Shown here: piece after piece, positions 27,445-34,313 of the stretch | Numbering within the stretch: position 1 is the first letter of the stretch | Layout of the letters: each line of letters starts with the position of its first letter | Virus record (IMG/VR): IMGVR_UViG_3300045929_000104 | Span: 1-50,568 of that record | Length of the DNA: 50,568 nucleotides | DNA from: a virus | Strand: one strand, 5' to 3' | Notes under the pieces: generated by a model | Databases searched by the model: none | Told to the model about the DNA's origin: nothing | The model's input: the letters and a program-made list of their open reading frames with translations, nothing else | Translations under genes and position numbers: made by a program

Positions 27445-27638
27445 GCCGCCATACCGTCGTGATTCATCCGCAACGTCGTCATGAACTTCCCTACCTTCTC
27501 GCTGCAGGATAGGCATAGCACATACCGTTGACTCCACTGCACCACCCAAGGCCAACCGTTGCGGCGGATCTTGATGGTGGTGTGGGCGCGACCTTTTAGG
27601 CGAGCGGTGCAGATGTGGCAGACCGTATTGCGGTGCAT
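27441..27638 (-). CDS. Small zinc-binding protein
   Basis: A 65-aa protein with CHIC near the N-terminus and CLSC in the middle, the two knuckles of a zinc ribbon, plus basic residues. It overlaps the next gene by ATGA. No family was recognised. Confidence 0.6.
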   Translation of the reverse strand: MHRNTVCHICTARLKGRAHTTIKIRRNGWPWVVQWSQRYVLCLSCSEKVGKFMTTLRMNHDGMAA

Positions 27639-27644
27639 GGTTGG

Positions 27645-27947
27645 CTACTTCCCCTCCTTGATCTCGCGAAGCACGATACGAGCCTGCACGCAGTCAGGAT
27701 GCCCGCACCGCGGTTCACGCATGCATGGCTTGTACGCCCGCCTCACAATCTCCACCACACGCTTGCGTTCGGCGGCGATGCCGTCGCGGTGGCCCGCTTC
27801 GTAGCCGGTGATCGTGTCGGCGTTGACCTCTGGCGCTATCTGGACGTGACGCTTCACGCCGAAGTCCTTCGTGCGCGCCATCAGGTCTTTGGCCTCGTCG
27901 CGCGTGAGCGGGCCGAACGTCACTCTGCCTACGAAGTTGTCACTCAC
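27645..27947 (-). CDS. Hypothetical protein
   Basis: A 100-aa protein. GTG 27947 is chosen because it overlaps the previous stop (GTGA) and has GGAGG 8 nt upstream. Central strands (VKRHVQIAPEVNADTIT) and a C-terminal helix with CMREPRCGHPDC suggest a small fold with a Cys/His cluster. No family was recognised. Confidence 0.6.
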   Translation of the reverse strand: MSDNFVGRVTFGPLTRDEAKDLMARTKDFGVKRHVQIAPEVNADTITGYEAGHRDGIAAERKRVVEIVRRAYKPCMREPRCGHPDCVQARIVLREIKEGK

Positions 27948-28123
27948 CGCCCGCCCTCCTCGACCGCGCGCCACTCGCCAGGTAACGCGTACTGCGTTGT
28001 GGCGACGACTCTCCCGAGTGACAGGGTGTGCGATTCCAGGCTATAGATGAACATCCAGCCGTCGCTGACGCCGCACTCGGCACCACAGCGAATCGCCCAC
28101 TCCCGCGCTTCCTGCTCGGTCAT
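27944..28123 (-). CDS. Small hypothetical protein
   Basis: A 59-aa protein beginning MTEQEAREWAIRCGAECG, linked on both sides by overlapping start/stop codons. It has a helical N-terminus and a strand-rich middle (WMFIYSLESHTLSLGRVV). Regular overlaps argue that it is real. Function unknown. Confidence 0.6.
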   Translation of the reverse strand: MTEQEAREWAIRCGAECGVSDGWMFIYSLESHTLSLGRVVATTQYALPGEWRAVEEGGR

Positions 28124-28446
28124 GCGAAAACCCGCCGCACAAGCACCGCGATCTCCTCGGGGAACGTGCCGTCAAAATCAACAGCACCGTGGCCAAGCGA
28201 CTCCTTCAGGTGCGCCGCGTAGTGCAGCCGCCCGTCATACCGCACCGACACGGAGCACACTCCACGATTGCGCGGGTTGTACCATTCGATGCTGGTGTCA
28301 CCGTCCTCCTCACCGCTAACCTCGAAATCTTCACGTAGATCGTCGGGAAGCACGGCCAGTAGTTGCACCGCCTGGGCGGCCGATGCCGCAAGGCGCGTTA
28401 CGGTCTGAACAGCCCGCGCATACGCTGACATCACAGGCTCGCTCAC
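28120..28446 (-). CDS. Hypothetical protein
   Basis: A 108-aa protein. GTG 28446 overlaps the upstream stop. An Ala-rich helix (ARAVQTVTRLAASAAQAVQL) is followed by an acidic beta-type half (DGDTSIEWYNP, VSVRYDGRLHYAAHL). No family was recognised. Confidence 0.6.
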   Translation of the reverse strand: MSEPVMSAYARAVQTVTRLAASAAQAVQLLAVLPDDLREDFEVSGEEDGDTSIEWYNPRNRGVCSVSVRYDGRLHYAAHLKESLGHGAVDFDGTFPEEIAVLVRRVFA

Positions 28447-28553
28447 TTCCCCTCCCCTTCGCCGTGCTCGTCGGCCTTCACAGGCGGTCGCGCCCTCTCC
28501 TGCTGCTCACGTAGCCACTTGGTCCGCGAACCCCACTTCGACAGGTCGCTCAC
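28443..28553 (-). CDS. Very small hypothetical protein
   Basis: A 36-aa, highly charged protein (MSDLSKWGSRTKWLREQQER...) starting at GTG, with GTGA overlaps at both ends that fit the operon pattern. No domain is visible. Confidence 0.5.
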   Translation of the reverse strand: MSDLSKWGSRTKWLREQQERARPPVKADEHGEGEGK

Positions 28554-29908
28554 GACTCCACCTCGTCGGCCAGGATGACCTTGACGCGCTGTCCCGGACT
28601 AATCGGTGACGCATCGCCGTTGAATTCGATTGCCAGGAAACCTTTGCTGCCCACTACACCAACGCTGTCGATCTCGCCCGTCACCACCACCTCGCCCTGG
28701 GCGGCGCGCAGGTTGGCAATCGCACGCTCGGCTTCCTCGTCTACGCTGAATCCAGACCCAGGAGCCCCGGTGACCGCGGCAATGAGGCGCCACAATAGAT
28801 CGTTGCGACTTGCGTAGGCGGCACGAGCGTCTAGACTCATCGACTTCCAGATAGCTGGCGTCAGTTTGCCTTCGCCCTTGAGTCGTTCTAGCTCCGCTTG
28901 CAGCCTCTCCACCTCCCCGCGCAGCCGGTCGATCTCCTTCTCGGCTAAGGCGGCATGTTCCTCAGCCCGCTCTCGTGCTCGCTGCTCCACGTCCCGCTGC
29001 GCCTCAAGCTGCTCGCGCACGTTCGTCAGCCCCGTACCGTCCTCAAGCGCCTTGACCTCGCCGCGCTCTAGTTCGAGTTCAGCGCGCAGCCGCTCGATTT
29101 CGGCGTCGGCCTCGCGCTGGATCATCAGCAGGCGTGCCCGCTCCATCGGCCAGCCCTGCGCGTTGTGGAGCACATCACGCTCGGCCTTCCATTTCGTCGC
29201 GTCCGCCTCCGCCCGCTCGCACCGTTCGCGGAGGGTGGTGATCTCGGTCCCCATCGAGATAGAGGCCGCGTGCAGGTCTACACACTCCAGCTTCGAGCGC
29301 AGCAGATTCGCCTGCAACCCCTCACACAGCTCGGCCAGGGCGTTGTGATGCTCGACCGCCTGTAGCTTGTCGATTCGCCGTCCGTCTTCCCCGACGATCA
29401 CAGGCGAGCGTTGCAAGGTGATGTGCCACCGCTCGACCCTCCCGCCCTGCGGTGGGGTGGCGATACCGTGCTCAGGATCGGGAATGCACATTCCGGTCTG
29501 GTCGGTCGCACGGTGCTTCGCTGGGGCCAGCGCACAAAACTTATTCACACAAAGCGCCGGGCTTCCACCGACTTCCCCGGTACCTCCTGACTGTCCGTTC
29601 AACGGCGTCTGCGCTCCCTGACAGCAGCTGGGCACCGTACGGTTCAAGCCGATTCCTGCTGACGCCTCCGCAGGAGGTACCGGGGAATGTTCACGTGCCG
29701 GGCTTCCACCGGCTGCGGGCGCCTCGGCGGCGACACCCTCTGCCACCGTCGGGACGTGGCTCCCCACCCCGCCGGGCATCTCCACGCTCGTATGCTCCGC
29801 GACGAGGCGTTCAATCCGCTCCCGATACCGTGTGCGAATGAAACAACCGTCCTCGTCGCTCATCCCCTCCCACACCTTCGCCCAGTCGATTCGGTGGTGG
29901 GGGGTCAT
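28550..29908 (-). CDS. Coiled-coil protein
   Basis: A 452-aa protein; ATG 29908 overlaps the upstream stop. The N-terminus (MTPHHRIDWAKVWEG) is followed by a low-complexity Pro/Ala/Gly segment (about 60-150) that contains an inserted repeat structure (29556-29711). A long coiled coil (about 215-350) is rich in Glu/Arg heptads (EIDRLRGEVERLQAELERL), and a C-terminal globular part (VVVTGEIDSVGVVGSKGFLA) looks beta-rich. It may act as a structural or regulatory scaffold. No known family was recognised. Confidence 0.65.
   Translation of the reverse strand: MTPHHRIDWAKVWEGMSDEDGCFIRTRYRERIERLVAEHTSVEMPGGVGSHVPTVAEGVAAEAPAAGGSPAREHSPVPPAEASAGIGLNRTVPSCCQGAQTPLNGQSGGTGEVGGSPALCVNKFCALAPAKHRATDQTGMCIPDPEHGIATPPQGGRVERWHITLQRSPVIVGEDGRRIDKLQAVEHHNALAELCEGLQANLLRSKLECVDLHAASISMGTEITTLRERCERAEADATKWKAERDVLHNAQGWPMERARLLMIQREADAEIERLRAELELERGEVKALEDGTGLTNVREQLEAQRDVEQRARERAEEHAALAEKEIDRLRGEVERLQAELERLKGEGKLTPAIWKSMSLDARAAYASRNDLLWRLIAAVTGAPGSGFSVDEEAERAIANLRAAQGEVVVTGEIDSVGVVGSKGFLAIEFNGDASPISPGQRVKVILADEVES
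29556..29711 (-). repeat. Inverted and direct repeats inside the coiled-coil gene
   Basis: A perfect 17-bp inverted repeat (29573-29589 and 29671-29687, arm TTCCCCGGTACCTCCTG) encloses 81 nt. Just outside it is a 15-bp direct repeat GCCGGGCTTCCACCG (29556-29570 and 29697-29711). Nested inverted arms inside direct repeats look like a miniature mobile insertion in frame within the linker region. The protein reads through it as Gly/Ser/Pro-rich linker (GGSPAREHSP, GEVGGSPAL). Confidence 0.65.
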
Positions 29909-30147
29909 TCTATCGCCCCACATTCACGAGCGGCGGCGTGCAACAAGTCCCCTTCGTGACAATCCAAAGGATCTTCAGCACACACGGGACAACGTAGGGA
30001 ATGGCTATAGGCCGCACGCAACGCATCTAGTTGGTTGGCTAGGGTTGCAATGGCAGCATCCCTCTCCTCGATGGTGGAGATGGCTTCCTGCCACAGCGGC
30101 CCGCCAGCCACCTTACGCAACCTCGCCAACACATCATCGCTAGACAT
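29905..30147 (-). CDS. Small zinc-binding protein
   Basis: An 80-aa protein with a GGGAGG leader. A helical N-terminal half (ERDAAIATLANQLDALRAAY) is followed by CPVCAEDPLDCHEGDLLH and a late Cys, a Cys/His cluster that would bind zinc. It is a common type of small phage protein. Function unknown. Confidence 0.6.
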   Translation of the reverse strand: MSSDDVLARLRKVAGGPLWQEAISTIEERDAAIATLANQLDALRAAYSHSLRCPVCAEDPLDCHEGDLLHAAARECGAIE

Positions 30148-30243
30148 CCCGCCTCCCTCAACATCCTACCAACAAGACAGCCGGGTTCTGCACACCCACC
30201 GCGCTAGTAGGGACATCCAATGCGTCTGCCTTGCTGGTAAGCT

Positions 30244-30588
30244 TTATGGATTCGGCGGGCGCGTACACGTGTAGTTCTCATCAGGCTGCCCAGCAGGCAG
30301 CCCCTTACACGTGAACGTACACGGCGCCAACCCCGGTCCAGGGTTAATTGCAAAGCTGATCTTCTTGATATACTTGTCATCCGTACACGTCCGCTGTGCC
30401 TTCATCCAGCAGCCGATAGCCGAATTCCAACACGCGAACGGGTCGACCTCCTCGTCGTCACCGGGTACTGAGGCAGTCAGACCTACCAGCACGACCACTT
30501 CATCGTCAGCAGGCTCACTCTCGTCAGCGCGCACCACACCCGCCGCTGCTACCACAATCAACACCGCCGCCACCATACGTCTCATCAT
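30244..30588 (-). CDS. Secreted cysteine-rich protein
   Basis: A 114-aa protein with a clear signal peptide (MMRRMVAAVLIVVAAAGVVRA, probable cleavage before DESEP) and a mature part with an acidic stretch and seven Cys (CWNSAIGCW, CTDD, CTFTCKG, YTC). Export and paired Cys suggest a disulphide-bonded periplasmic or surface protein. The start overlaps the upstream stop (ATGA). One of three predicted exported proteins in the leftward cluster. Function unknown. Confidence 0.65.
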   Translation of the reverse strand: MMRRMVAAVLIVVAAAGVVRADESEPADDEVVVLVGLTASVPGDDEEVDPFACWNSAIGCWMKAQRTCTDDKYIKKISFAINPGPGLAPCTFTCKGLPAGQPDENYTCTRPPNP

Positions 30589-30782
30589 CGTATCCCCCGT
30601 GGATCGAGGATCGTATTCCCCGACCGAAGTAGTTTGCGAACCTTATCCCAATCGATGCTACCGTGCTTTTTACACCGAAACACCACCGCCGTGCAACCAC
30701 CAATTTTGTTCTCGACGCACATTTCAAGTTCGCGCGGGCAGTGGGGGCAGACGTGGTAGGGGGCGGTGTGTAGATCGCTCAT
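30585..30782 (-). CDS. Small zinc-ribbon protein
   Basis: A 65-aa protein with CPHC near residue 12, a further Cys, then C-T...RCKKHG: a likely zinc ribbon with a Lys/Arg-rich tail (DKVRKLLRSG) that could touch nucleic acid. It is the first gene after a 368-nt gap, so a promoter is expected just upstream, but none is clear. Confidence 0.6.
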   Translation of the reverse strand: MSDLHTAPYHVCPHCPRELEMCVENKIGGCTAVVFRCKKHGSIDWDKVRKLLRSGNTILDPRGIR

Positions 30783-31150
30783 AGATTAACCACGGCCGAT
30801 ATGTGCTCGCTCGCTACGCTCGCTGCGCGGCGTTTTGAAGAAGGCATACTGGGTGGGTTGGTTGTTGCGCGCACACGACACGATCTACCTGGATAGGTTG
30901 GCGCGTGGGGGATTCCATACCCCCATTCTCGGGAAACCCAAGTCTTGTGTTAGATGAACGCGCCATAGAGTTCAATTGCCCCGTTTCGGGTCACAACCCG
31001 GGGCCACGGTTGCGGAGATCGTCATGCGCACGATGACCCTTTCCACCCAGCCCCACCTATCCCTTCGCGGGGTGCTCGCCAGCAGAGCCCGCGTCTGTTT
31101 CGGTGGGGATGTTTGTGTATGCATGTTCATCGCGGAGGTGAATGTACGCT
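30783..31150 (-). other. Intergenic stretch, no confident gene
   Basis: Contains the repeat GCTCGCTCGCTACGCTCGCTGCGC in pieces (30805-30828) and a GGGGG-8-CCCCC hairpin near 30908-30925. On the - strand, TTGAAC-17-TAACAC (near 30949-30977) is a poor promoter match. A 52-aa frame (30972-31130, starting MNMHTQTSPPKQ) is open but has no ribosome-binding site and a Pro/Arg/Thr bias; it is not called. The stretch separates the polymerase/lysis part of the cluster from the last small genes. Confidence 0.5.
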
Positions 31151-31336
31151 CTATCCACCCCAAAAGCCAGGGTCATTGTGCTCCTGCCCGTCCCGGTAGC
31201 CTTCTTCGTAGGCGCGCTCCAACTCCAATGCGAGGCAGTCGTCGCAGATACCTTCGCACGCTTGCTCGCAATTGCGACACAGCGTGACGAGGGACTCGGG
31301 GCGGTCATGCGGCGAGGCGGGGGGTGGCGGCTGCAT
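31151..31336 (-). CDS. Small zinc-binding protein
   Basis: A 61-aa protein with CRNCEQACEGICDDC (four to five Cys in a knuckle pattern) and a C-terminal EEGYRDGQEHNDPGFWGG. It starts inside the 3' end of the polymerase C-terminal gene (32-nt overlap, another frame). No family was recognised. Confidence 0.55.
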   Translation of the reverse strand: MQPPPPASPHDRPESLVTLCRNCEQACEGICDDCLALELERAYEEGYRDGQEHNDPGFWGG

Positions 31337-32237
31337 AGGGGTTTCGAGAACTGAACGCTTTGATGTCTTGCACCTTGAGCCCGCCCGGGTTTGCGACTTC
31401 ATCGTACTTCTCCCAATTGAAACCGATCATGCCTTCCGCGGGGAAGCGGCGCCCGCCTAGCTCCATGCGCGGCACTTCCATATGCCACAATAACCATTGT
31501 AGCACGTCGGTTGCGGCGACAGTGGGGCACTCGACTAGGAACGAGTCATAGGTGCCTGTCGCGATGAATGTAACCGCGGGGGTGAACAATGCGCTGAACG
31601 GGTCGCCCATGCGCCACGTGAAGCGATCCGACGGGCCGGGGATGTCGGGGTCGTGCATGTCGATGAGGGTGCGGTACCACAGGCTCGCTCCCGACGACTG
31701 TGCAGGCTGCGATGCGAGCGCGTTCGCCCCTTTACCCTTGTTACCGGGATAGTGTCGGATACGGCCGAATGGGGTGCGGTACATGCGTTCGGCGTCTTGA
31801 ACGGCGCGCACGAACTTCATCTTGCGGGACAGCCCGCGCTTGATGCACAGCGGGCAGGTGCCGCCCTCGTCGCTGGTGTAGCCACAGCCGTGGCAGCTGT
31901 ATTCGTACAGGCCGAATACTTGATCCGCGATCTCACGCCGCCATTCGACGGTGCGGGCGTACTTCGCACGCAGCTTCGCGTCCACATCCTTGCAGAACTT
32001 GAGCGGGAGCCAGAAGGTCTGCGACATGTTCTTGGGGCCGCCGCCGTAATTCCAACGGTGGGTTTGTCGTTTGCCCGCATCATACGCCGGGCGCATCTGA
32101 CCCTTCAATGGGACGAGATGTGTTTTGGCATCAGCGGCGTCGATACCGTAGATGAGCGCCGCGTTCATACTGTGTTGCTTGGGACCGCCGGAGAGTTCGC
32201 CATCCAATTCGGCTTGTGCGACGGGATCGCACGACAT
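31305..32237 (-). CDS. Family A DNA polymerase, C-terminal half (palm/fingers)
   Basis: A 310-aa protein from ATG 32237. Recognisable blocks: CDPVAQAELDG...HSMNAALIYG (just after motif A), motif B GKRQTHRWNYGGGP, NALASQPAQSSGASLWYRTL (the 'n.piQ..aA' helix), and motif C as TYDSFLVECP (Tyr-Asp-Ser in place of the usual His-Asp-Glu). A Cys4 zinc ribbon (CHGC...CPLC) is inserted between fingers and palm. The frame stays open upstream to 32298 and still encodes NIEGRLTAL, the second half of motif A, but has no good start there. The N-terminal half is at 36287-37945. ATG 32237 has no Shine-Dalgarno, so the functional 5' end is uncertain. Confidence 0.85.
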   Translation of the reverse strand: MSCDPVAQAELDGELSGGPKQHSMNAALIYGIDAADAKTHLVPLKGQMRPAYDAGKRQTHRWNYGGGPKNMSQTFWLPLKFCKDVDAKLRAKYARTVEWRREIADQVFGLYEYSCHGCGYTSDEGGTCPLCIKRGLSRKMKFVRAVQDAERMYRTPFGRIRHYPGNKGKGANALASQPAQSSGASLWYRTLIDMHDPDIPGPSDRFTWRMGDPFSALFTPAVTFIATGTYDSFLVECPTVAATDVLQWLLWHMEVPRMELGGRRFPAEGMIGFNWEKYDEVANPGGLKVQDIKAFSSRNPYAAATPRLAA

Positions 32238-32267
32238 AAGCGCGGTCAGGCGACCCTCGATGTTGGC

Positions 32268-32305
32268 CCTTACCAGTCTGCCGCTACGAAACAGCGGTCA
32301 GACAT
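32268..32305 (-). other. Motif A start-copy downstream of HNH gene
   Basis: ATG 32305 overlaps the HNH stop (TAATG) and follows a near-perfect AAAGGAGGTG. It encodes MSDRCFVAADW, the first half of polymerase motif A with the catalytic Asp, then TAA. Removing five bases (TAAGG, 32268-32272) would give D-W-A-N-I-E-G-R and join the frame of the C-terminal polymerase half. As written the two frames do not connect. Confidence 0.75.
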
Positions 32306-32745
32306 TAGGCACCTCCTTTCATCAACCTGTGAATGCGGAGATGCCCTCCACGAGTCACCAGAGCTAGGTTGTTTGGCTCGTTGTTGTGCTTGTTGCCGTC
32401 AATGTGGTGTACATCAAGATTACGTGGCAGGTTCGTACCGAGTAGTCGCGCGAAGGCAACACGATGTTCGTTACCACCACCACGCTTAAGGTAATTGTTG
32501 GGGTTGATCTGCTCAAGGGGTAAGCGTGGACGCCCTGCTGATGTCTTGAACATGTCGGGGTGTAGGTCTGCGCATAAGCGAGAGCAAAACCGATTACGTG
32601 CACGGTTCTTTCCACCTGGGTGGAATAATCTTCCACATCCGACACAAGACTTAGCTGGTTTCGTGAAAGCTATTGCCATACAATCCCTGCCACAGAACTT
32701 GCCTCTTGGTTTTCCGATTGGAAAACCGCAATTAGCGCACTTCAT
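32305..32745 (-). CDS. HNH homing endonuclease inserted in polymerase gene
   Basis: A 146-aa protein. The N-terminus carries three zinc knuckles (CANCGFPIG, CVGCGRLFHPG, FCSRLCADLH) and the C-terminal half holds the HNH core: LDVHHIDGNKHNNEPNNLALV and GGHLRIHR. Such enzymes cut a conserved site and copy themselves into it. It sits exactly at the polymerase motif A codons, flanked by two diverged copies of them (32742-32780 and 32268-32305), and is less GC-rich than its neighbours. An intron is unlikely because the ORF fills almost the whole insert, leaving no room for a ribozyme. Confidence 0.9.
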   Translation of the reverse strand: MKCANCGFPIGKPRGKFCGRDCMAIAFTKPAKSCVGCGRLFHPGGKNRARNRFCSRLCADLHPDMFKTSAGRPRLPLEQINPNNYLKRGGGNEHRVAFARLLGTNLPRNLDVHHIDGNKHNNEPNNLALVTRGGHLRIHRLMKGGA

Positions 32746-32780
32746 GCTATAGCCTCGGCACCCACAAAACAGCGGTCCAT
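32742..32780 (-). other. Diverged motif A start-copy upstream of HNH gene
   Basis: ATG 32780, immediately after the stop of a small membrane gene, encodes MDRCFVGAEAIA and ends in TGA overlapping the HNH start. The codons align with the downstream copy (GACCGCTGTTTYGT shared), but the catalytic Asp position is Glu. It looks like the original 5' end of the C-terminal polymerase gene, cut off by the HNH insertion. Confidence 0.65.
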
Positions 32781-32882
32781 CTACCTACCACCCCGCATCC
32801 GCGCAATGCCGATAGTGGCCGCGCAGTAGAAGACGGCGGCGATGGCGAGGACGCACAGTAACGCTGTGCCCGCGCCCATCAT
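32781..32882 (-). CDS. Tiny single-pass membrane protein
   Basis: A 33-aa protein (MMGAGTALLCVLAIAAVFYC...) with one membrane helix and an Arg-rich end; the ribosome-binding site is GGGGGA. Size and place after the endolysin suggest a holin/antiholin or spanin-like helper, but this cannot be shown. Its stop abuts the ATG of the polymerase remnant. Confidence 0.55.
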   Translation of the reverse strand: MMGAGTALLCVLAIAAVFYCAATIGIARMRGGR

Positions 32883-32915
32883 TTACGTCCCCCATACGTC
32901 ACGGAGAAATGGTTG

Positions 32916-33311
32916 TTACGCCGCAAGGGAGTCTTCCTCAATGGCATAAGGCTGACCATAGTCAGAATAGATGTGCAGTGCTTTCGCAACGGCATCTCGC
33001 CGCCTTTCGCCAAGAAAGGGCCACAGCATTAACATCCAAGTAACGGCTCTTTCTCCGTGTAATGTCAATATGTAACGGCGACGGTGCTTAGGATTCAGAC
33101 TCGGCGGTGTGCGTTCTCGTAAAAGGGCTCCTGAACCAAATAGGTGCTGCGCGCGCATTAATGTGTCTAGATCACACATTTCTATGGCAATGCGAACATA
33201 TCTACTGGCATGTCCTTTAGAGCCCGCTTTAGACTTAGAGATACCGGACACGAAACAAGCCTCTCCCTCACACAAACCGCCCAACCATGCCAATTCGGGT
33301 AGTCCACTCAT
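32916..33311 (-). CDS. Free-standing LAGLIDADG homing endonuclease
   Basis: A 131-aa protein with one LAGLIDADG-type motif (WLGGLCEGEACF, residues 9-20), followed by RYVRIAIEMCDLDTLMRAQHLFG, the usual strand-helix after it, and RRYILTLHGERAVTWMLMLWPFLGERR. One motif per chain implies a homodimer. It is less GC-rich than the flanking genes. The start overlaps the endolysin stop (ATGA), so it is expressed from the operon without disrupting the endolysin. Confidence 0.85.
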   Translation of the reverse strand: MSGLPELAWLGGLCEGEACFVSGISKSKAGSKGHASRYVRIAIEMCDLDTLMRAQHLFGSGALLRERTPPSLNPKHRRRYILTLHGERAVTWMLMLWPFLGERRRDAVAKALHIYSDYGQPYAIEEDSLAA

Positions 33312-33679
33312 TGCCTTCCTTGATATGTAACTGACATGTGATTCCCGTCGGGCTTGGGATTACCGTTTGCGTCTTTGAAGTCACCTCCCCACCTACAAAG
33401 GGGATGTAACGACTTCCAGTACTCCCCGGCGAATCGATAGTCCTCGCTGTCACTGAGGTACACCCCATCCCGAAAGATGGCAACATCAGCTGCAAGGCTA
33501 TCAATATGCAGGCTATTGGAGATGCCCACGCCAGACAGGGCATTCTGATGCGCCACCTCGGGCTTGCGCTGTACTTCGCGGATGCGTGCGGTGATACCCG
33601 GCTGTACACGAGTCAACCACACGAGGAACTCACCGAGGAGCGCTGTGAACAACTCCTGCCGCCGCCCGAGTTCAGACAT
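33308..33679 (-). CDS. Endolysin, M15-family D-Ala-D-Ala peptidase
   Basis: A 123-aa peptidoglycan peptidase. Zinc/catalytic motifs are SLHIDSLAADV (SxHxxxxAxD), then YWKSLHPLCRWGGDF and GNHMSV, the C-terminal His ligand. It would cleave cell-wall peptide cross-links during lysis. No signal peptide is seen, so export should depend on a holin. A 28-aa membrane gene overlaps its start and a LAGLIDADG gene overlaps its end. Confidence 0.88.
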   Translation of the reverse strand: MSELGRRQELFTALLGEFLVWLTRVQPGITARIREVQRKPEVAHQNALSGVGISNSLHIDSLAADVAIFRDGVYLSDSEDYRFAGEYWKSLHPLCRWGGDFKDANGNPKPDGNHMSVTYQGRQ

Positions 33680-33758
33680 CGTACTCCTCCATACACAGCC
33701 GGTAGAGGTAGCGGATGGCGAGGAGAATGGCGAGGATGAATACGGCGAGTACGAGCAT
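33672..33758 (-). CDS. Tiny membrane protein before endolysin (holin candidate)
   Basis: A 28-aa protein, MLVLAVFILAILLAIRYLYR followed by LCMEEYDV: a single membrane helix with a positively charged inner end. It overlaps the endolysin start by 8 nt and its own ATG overlaps the upstream stop (TAATG). Position argues for a lysis role, like a very short holin or pinholin, but the sequence alone cannot prove it. Confidence 0.5.
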   Translation of the reverse strand: MLVLAVFILAILLAIRYLYRLCMEEYDV

Positions 33759-33964
33759 TAATTTACGGATCCAGGGCAGTGTGACTTGTCCTGTTCGTTC
33801 AGGGTATCGCAATACTCATCGTGGGTTGTAATCTGACACTTCACAATCGGATGCCCGTCGTCACAGGTTGTGGGCGGTACCTCAGTCTCACCATACGTAA
33901 ACAGCGCATGGCAAGTCTCGCACCACGCGGCCTCCGCAATCACACGAACGTATTTGTGTCCCAT
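33758..33964 (-). CDS. Small cysteine-rich protein
   Basis: A 68-aa protein with Cys at CETCH, then TTCDDGH, KCQ, YC and SHC, likely metal-binding, and an acidic composition. It is coupled by TAATG to the following tiny membrane gene. No family was recognised. Confidence 0.55.
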   Translation of the reverse strand: MGHKYVRVIAEAAWCETCHALFTYGETEVPPTTCDDGHPIVKCQITTHDEYCDTLNEQDKSHCPGSVN

Positions 33965-33967
33965 TGT

Positions 33968-34129
33968 TTATCCTTTCCTCCTTCCATCCCCCCACTGCCA
34001 GTTGGTATTGCTAAACAATACGGCGACGAACACGCCCCCGCAACGACAATGTTCAGGCGGCGTGCTATCCGGCGGGAACATCTCGATTACCTCGTCGCAC
34101 TTGTCACATGCGTACTCTCTAATCGGCAT
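33968..34129 (-). CDS. FmdB-like zinc-ribbon protein
   Basis: A 53-aa protein starting MPIREYACDKCDEVIEMF, the typical opening of FmdB-type regulatory zinc ribbons (MP.YeY.C..C...fE), with the second knuckle CRCGG. The family is thought to be regulatory; the role in phage is unknown. The start lies inside the end of the upstream gene. Confidence 0.7.
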   Translation of the reverse strand: MPIREYACDKCDEVIEMFPPDSTPPEHCRCGGVFVAVLFSNTNWQWGDGRRKG

Positions 34130-34313
34130 TGTAGGTTTCCTCGGCAGGCACGCCGCACCAGGGGCACAGCACCGGGTACGACGCACTTACATCCCGCGAC
34201 GGAATCTGCCACAGCGTGCGGCAATCGGCGCAGGTGTATGCGCTCATCGACACGCCGGATCCATCGCTATCGAAATCATCAGGCATAGCAAGGAGAGCAG
34301 CGCCGCTACCCAT
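34119..34313 (-). CDS. Zinc-ribbon protein
   Basis: A 64-aa protein containing YTCADCRTLWQIP and LCPWCGVPAEE, a clear Cys4 ribbon. ATG 34313 overlaps the upstream stop by 8 nt; a shorter start at 34247 (MSAYTC) is also possible. Other frames in 34244-34456 are open, but this frame has the conserved-looking domain. Confidence 0.6.
   Translation of the reverse strand: MGSGAALLAMPDDFDSDGSGVSMSAYTCADCRTLWQIPSRDVSASYPVLCPWCGVPAEETYNAD

Noticed and set aside
29590-29670. tRNA or group II intron domain V in the inverted-repeat loop (GGTTCAAGCC, CGTACGGTTC)
   Set aside because: No tRNA acceptor, D or anticodon arms and no matching 5' half of domain V can be found; the matches are short and by chance.
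30972-31163. Small frame on the - strand in the 30783-31150 gap
   Set aside because: No ribosome-binding site, unusual Pro/Thr/Arg composition, and an equally long frame on the other strand.
32268-32280. Programmed frameshift between TGG TAA and the NIEGR frame
   Set aside because: The needed -1 (or +2) shift has no slippery sequence and no re-pairing of the Trp tRNA; an indel or sequencing error is simpler.
32268-32750. Group I intron with the HNH gene inside the polymerase
   Set aside because: Boundaries T|...G| can be drawn, but the HNH ORF fills 441 of 483 nt, leaving no room for a ribozyme core, and splicing would give Glu at the catalytic Asp position.
33308-33311. LAGLIDADG gene as an interruption of the endolysin
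   Set aside because: The endolysin has its full set of motifs, including the C-terminal His, before its stop; the endonuclease is only appended.
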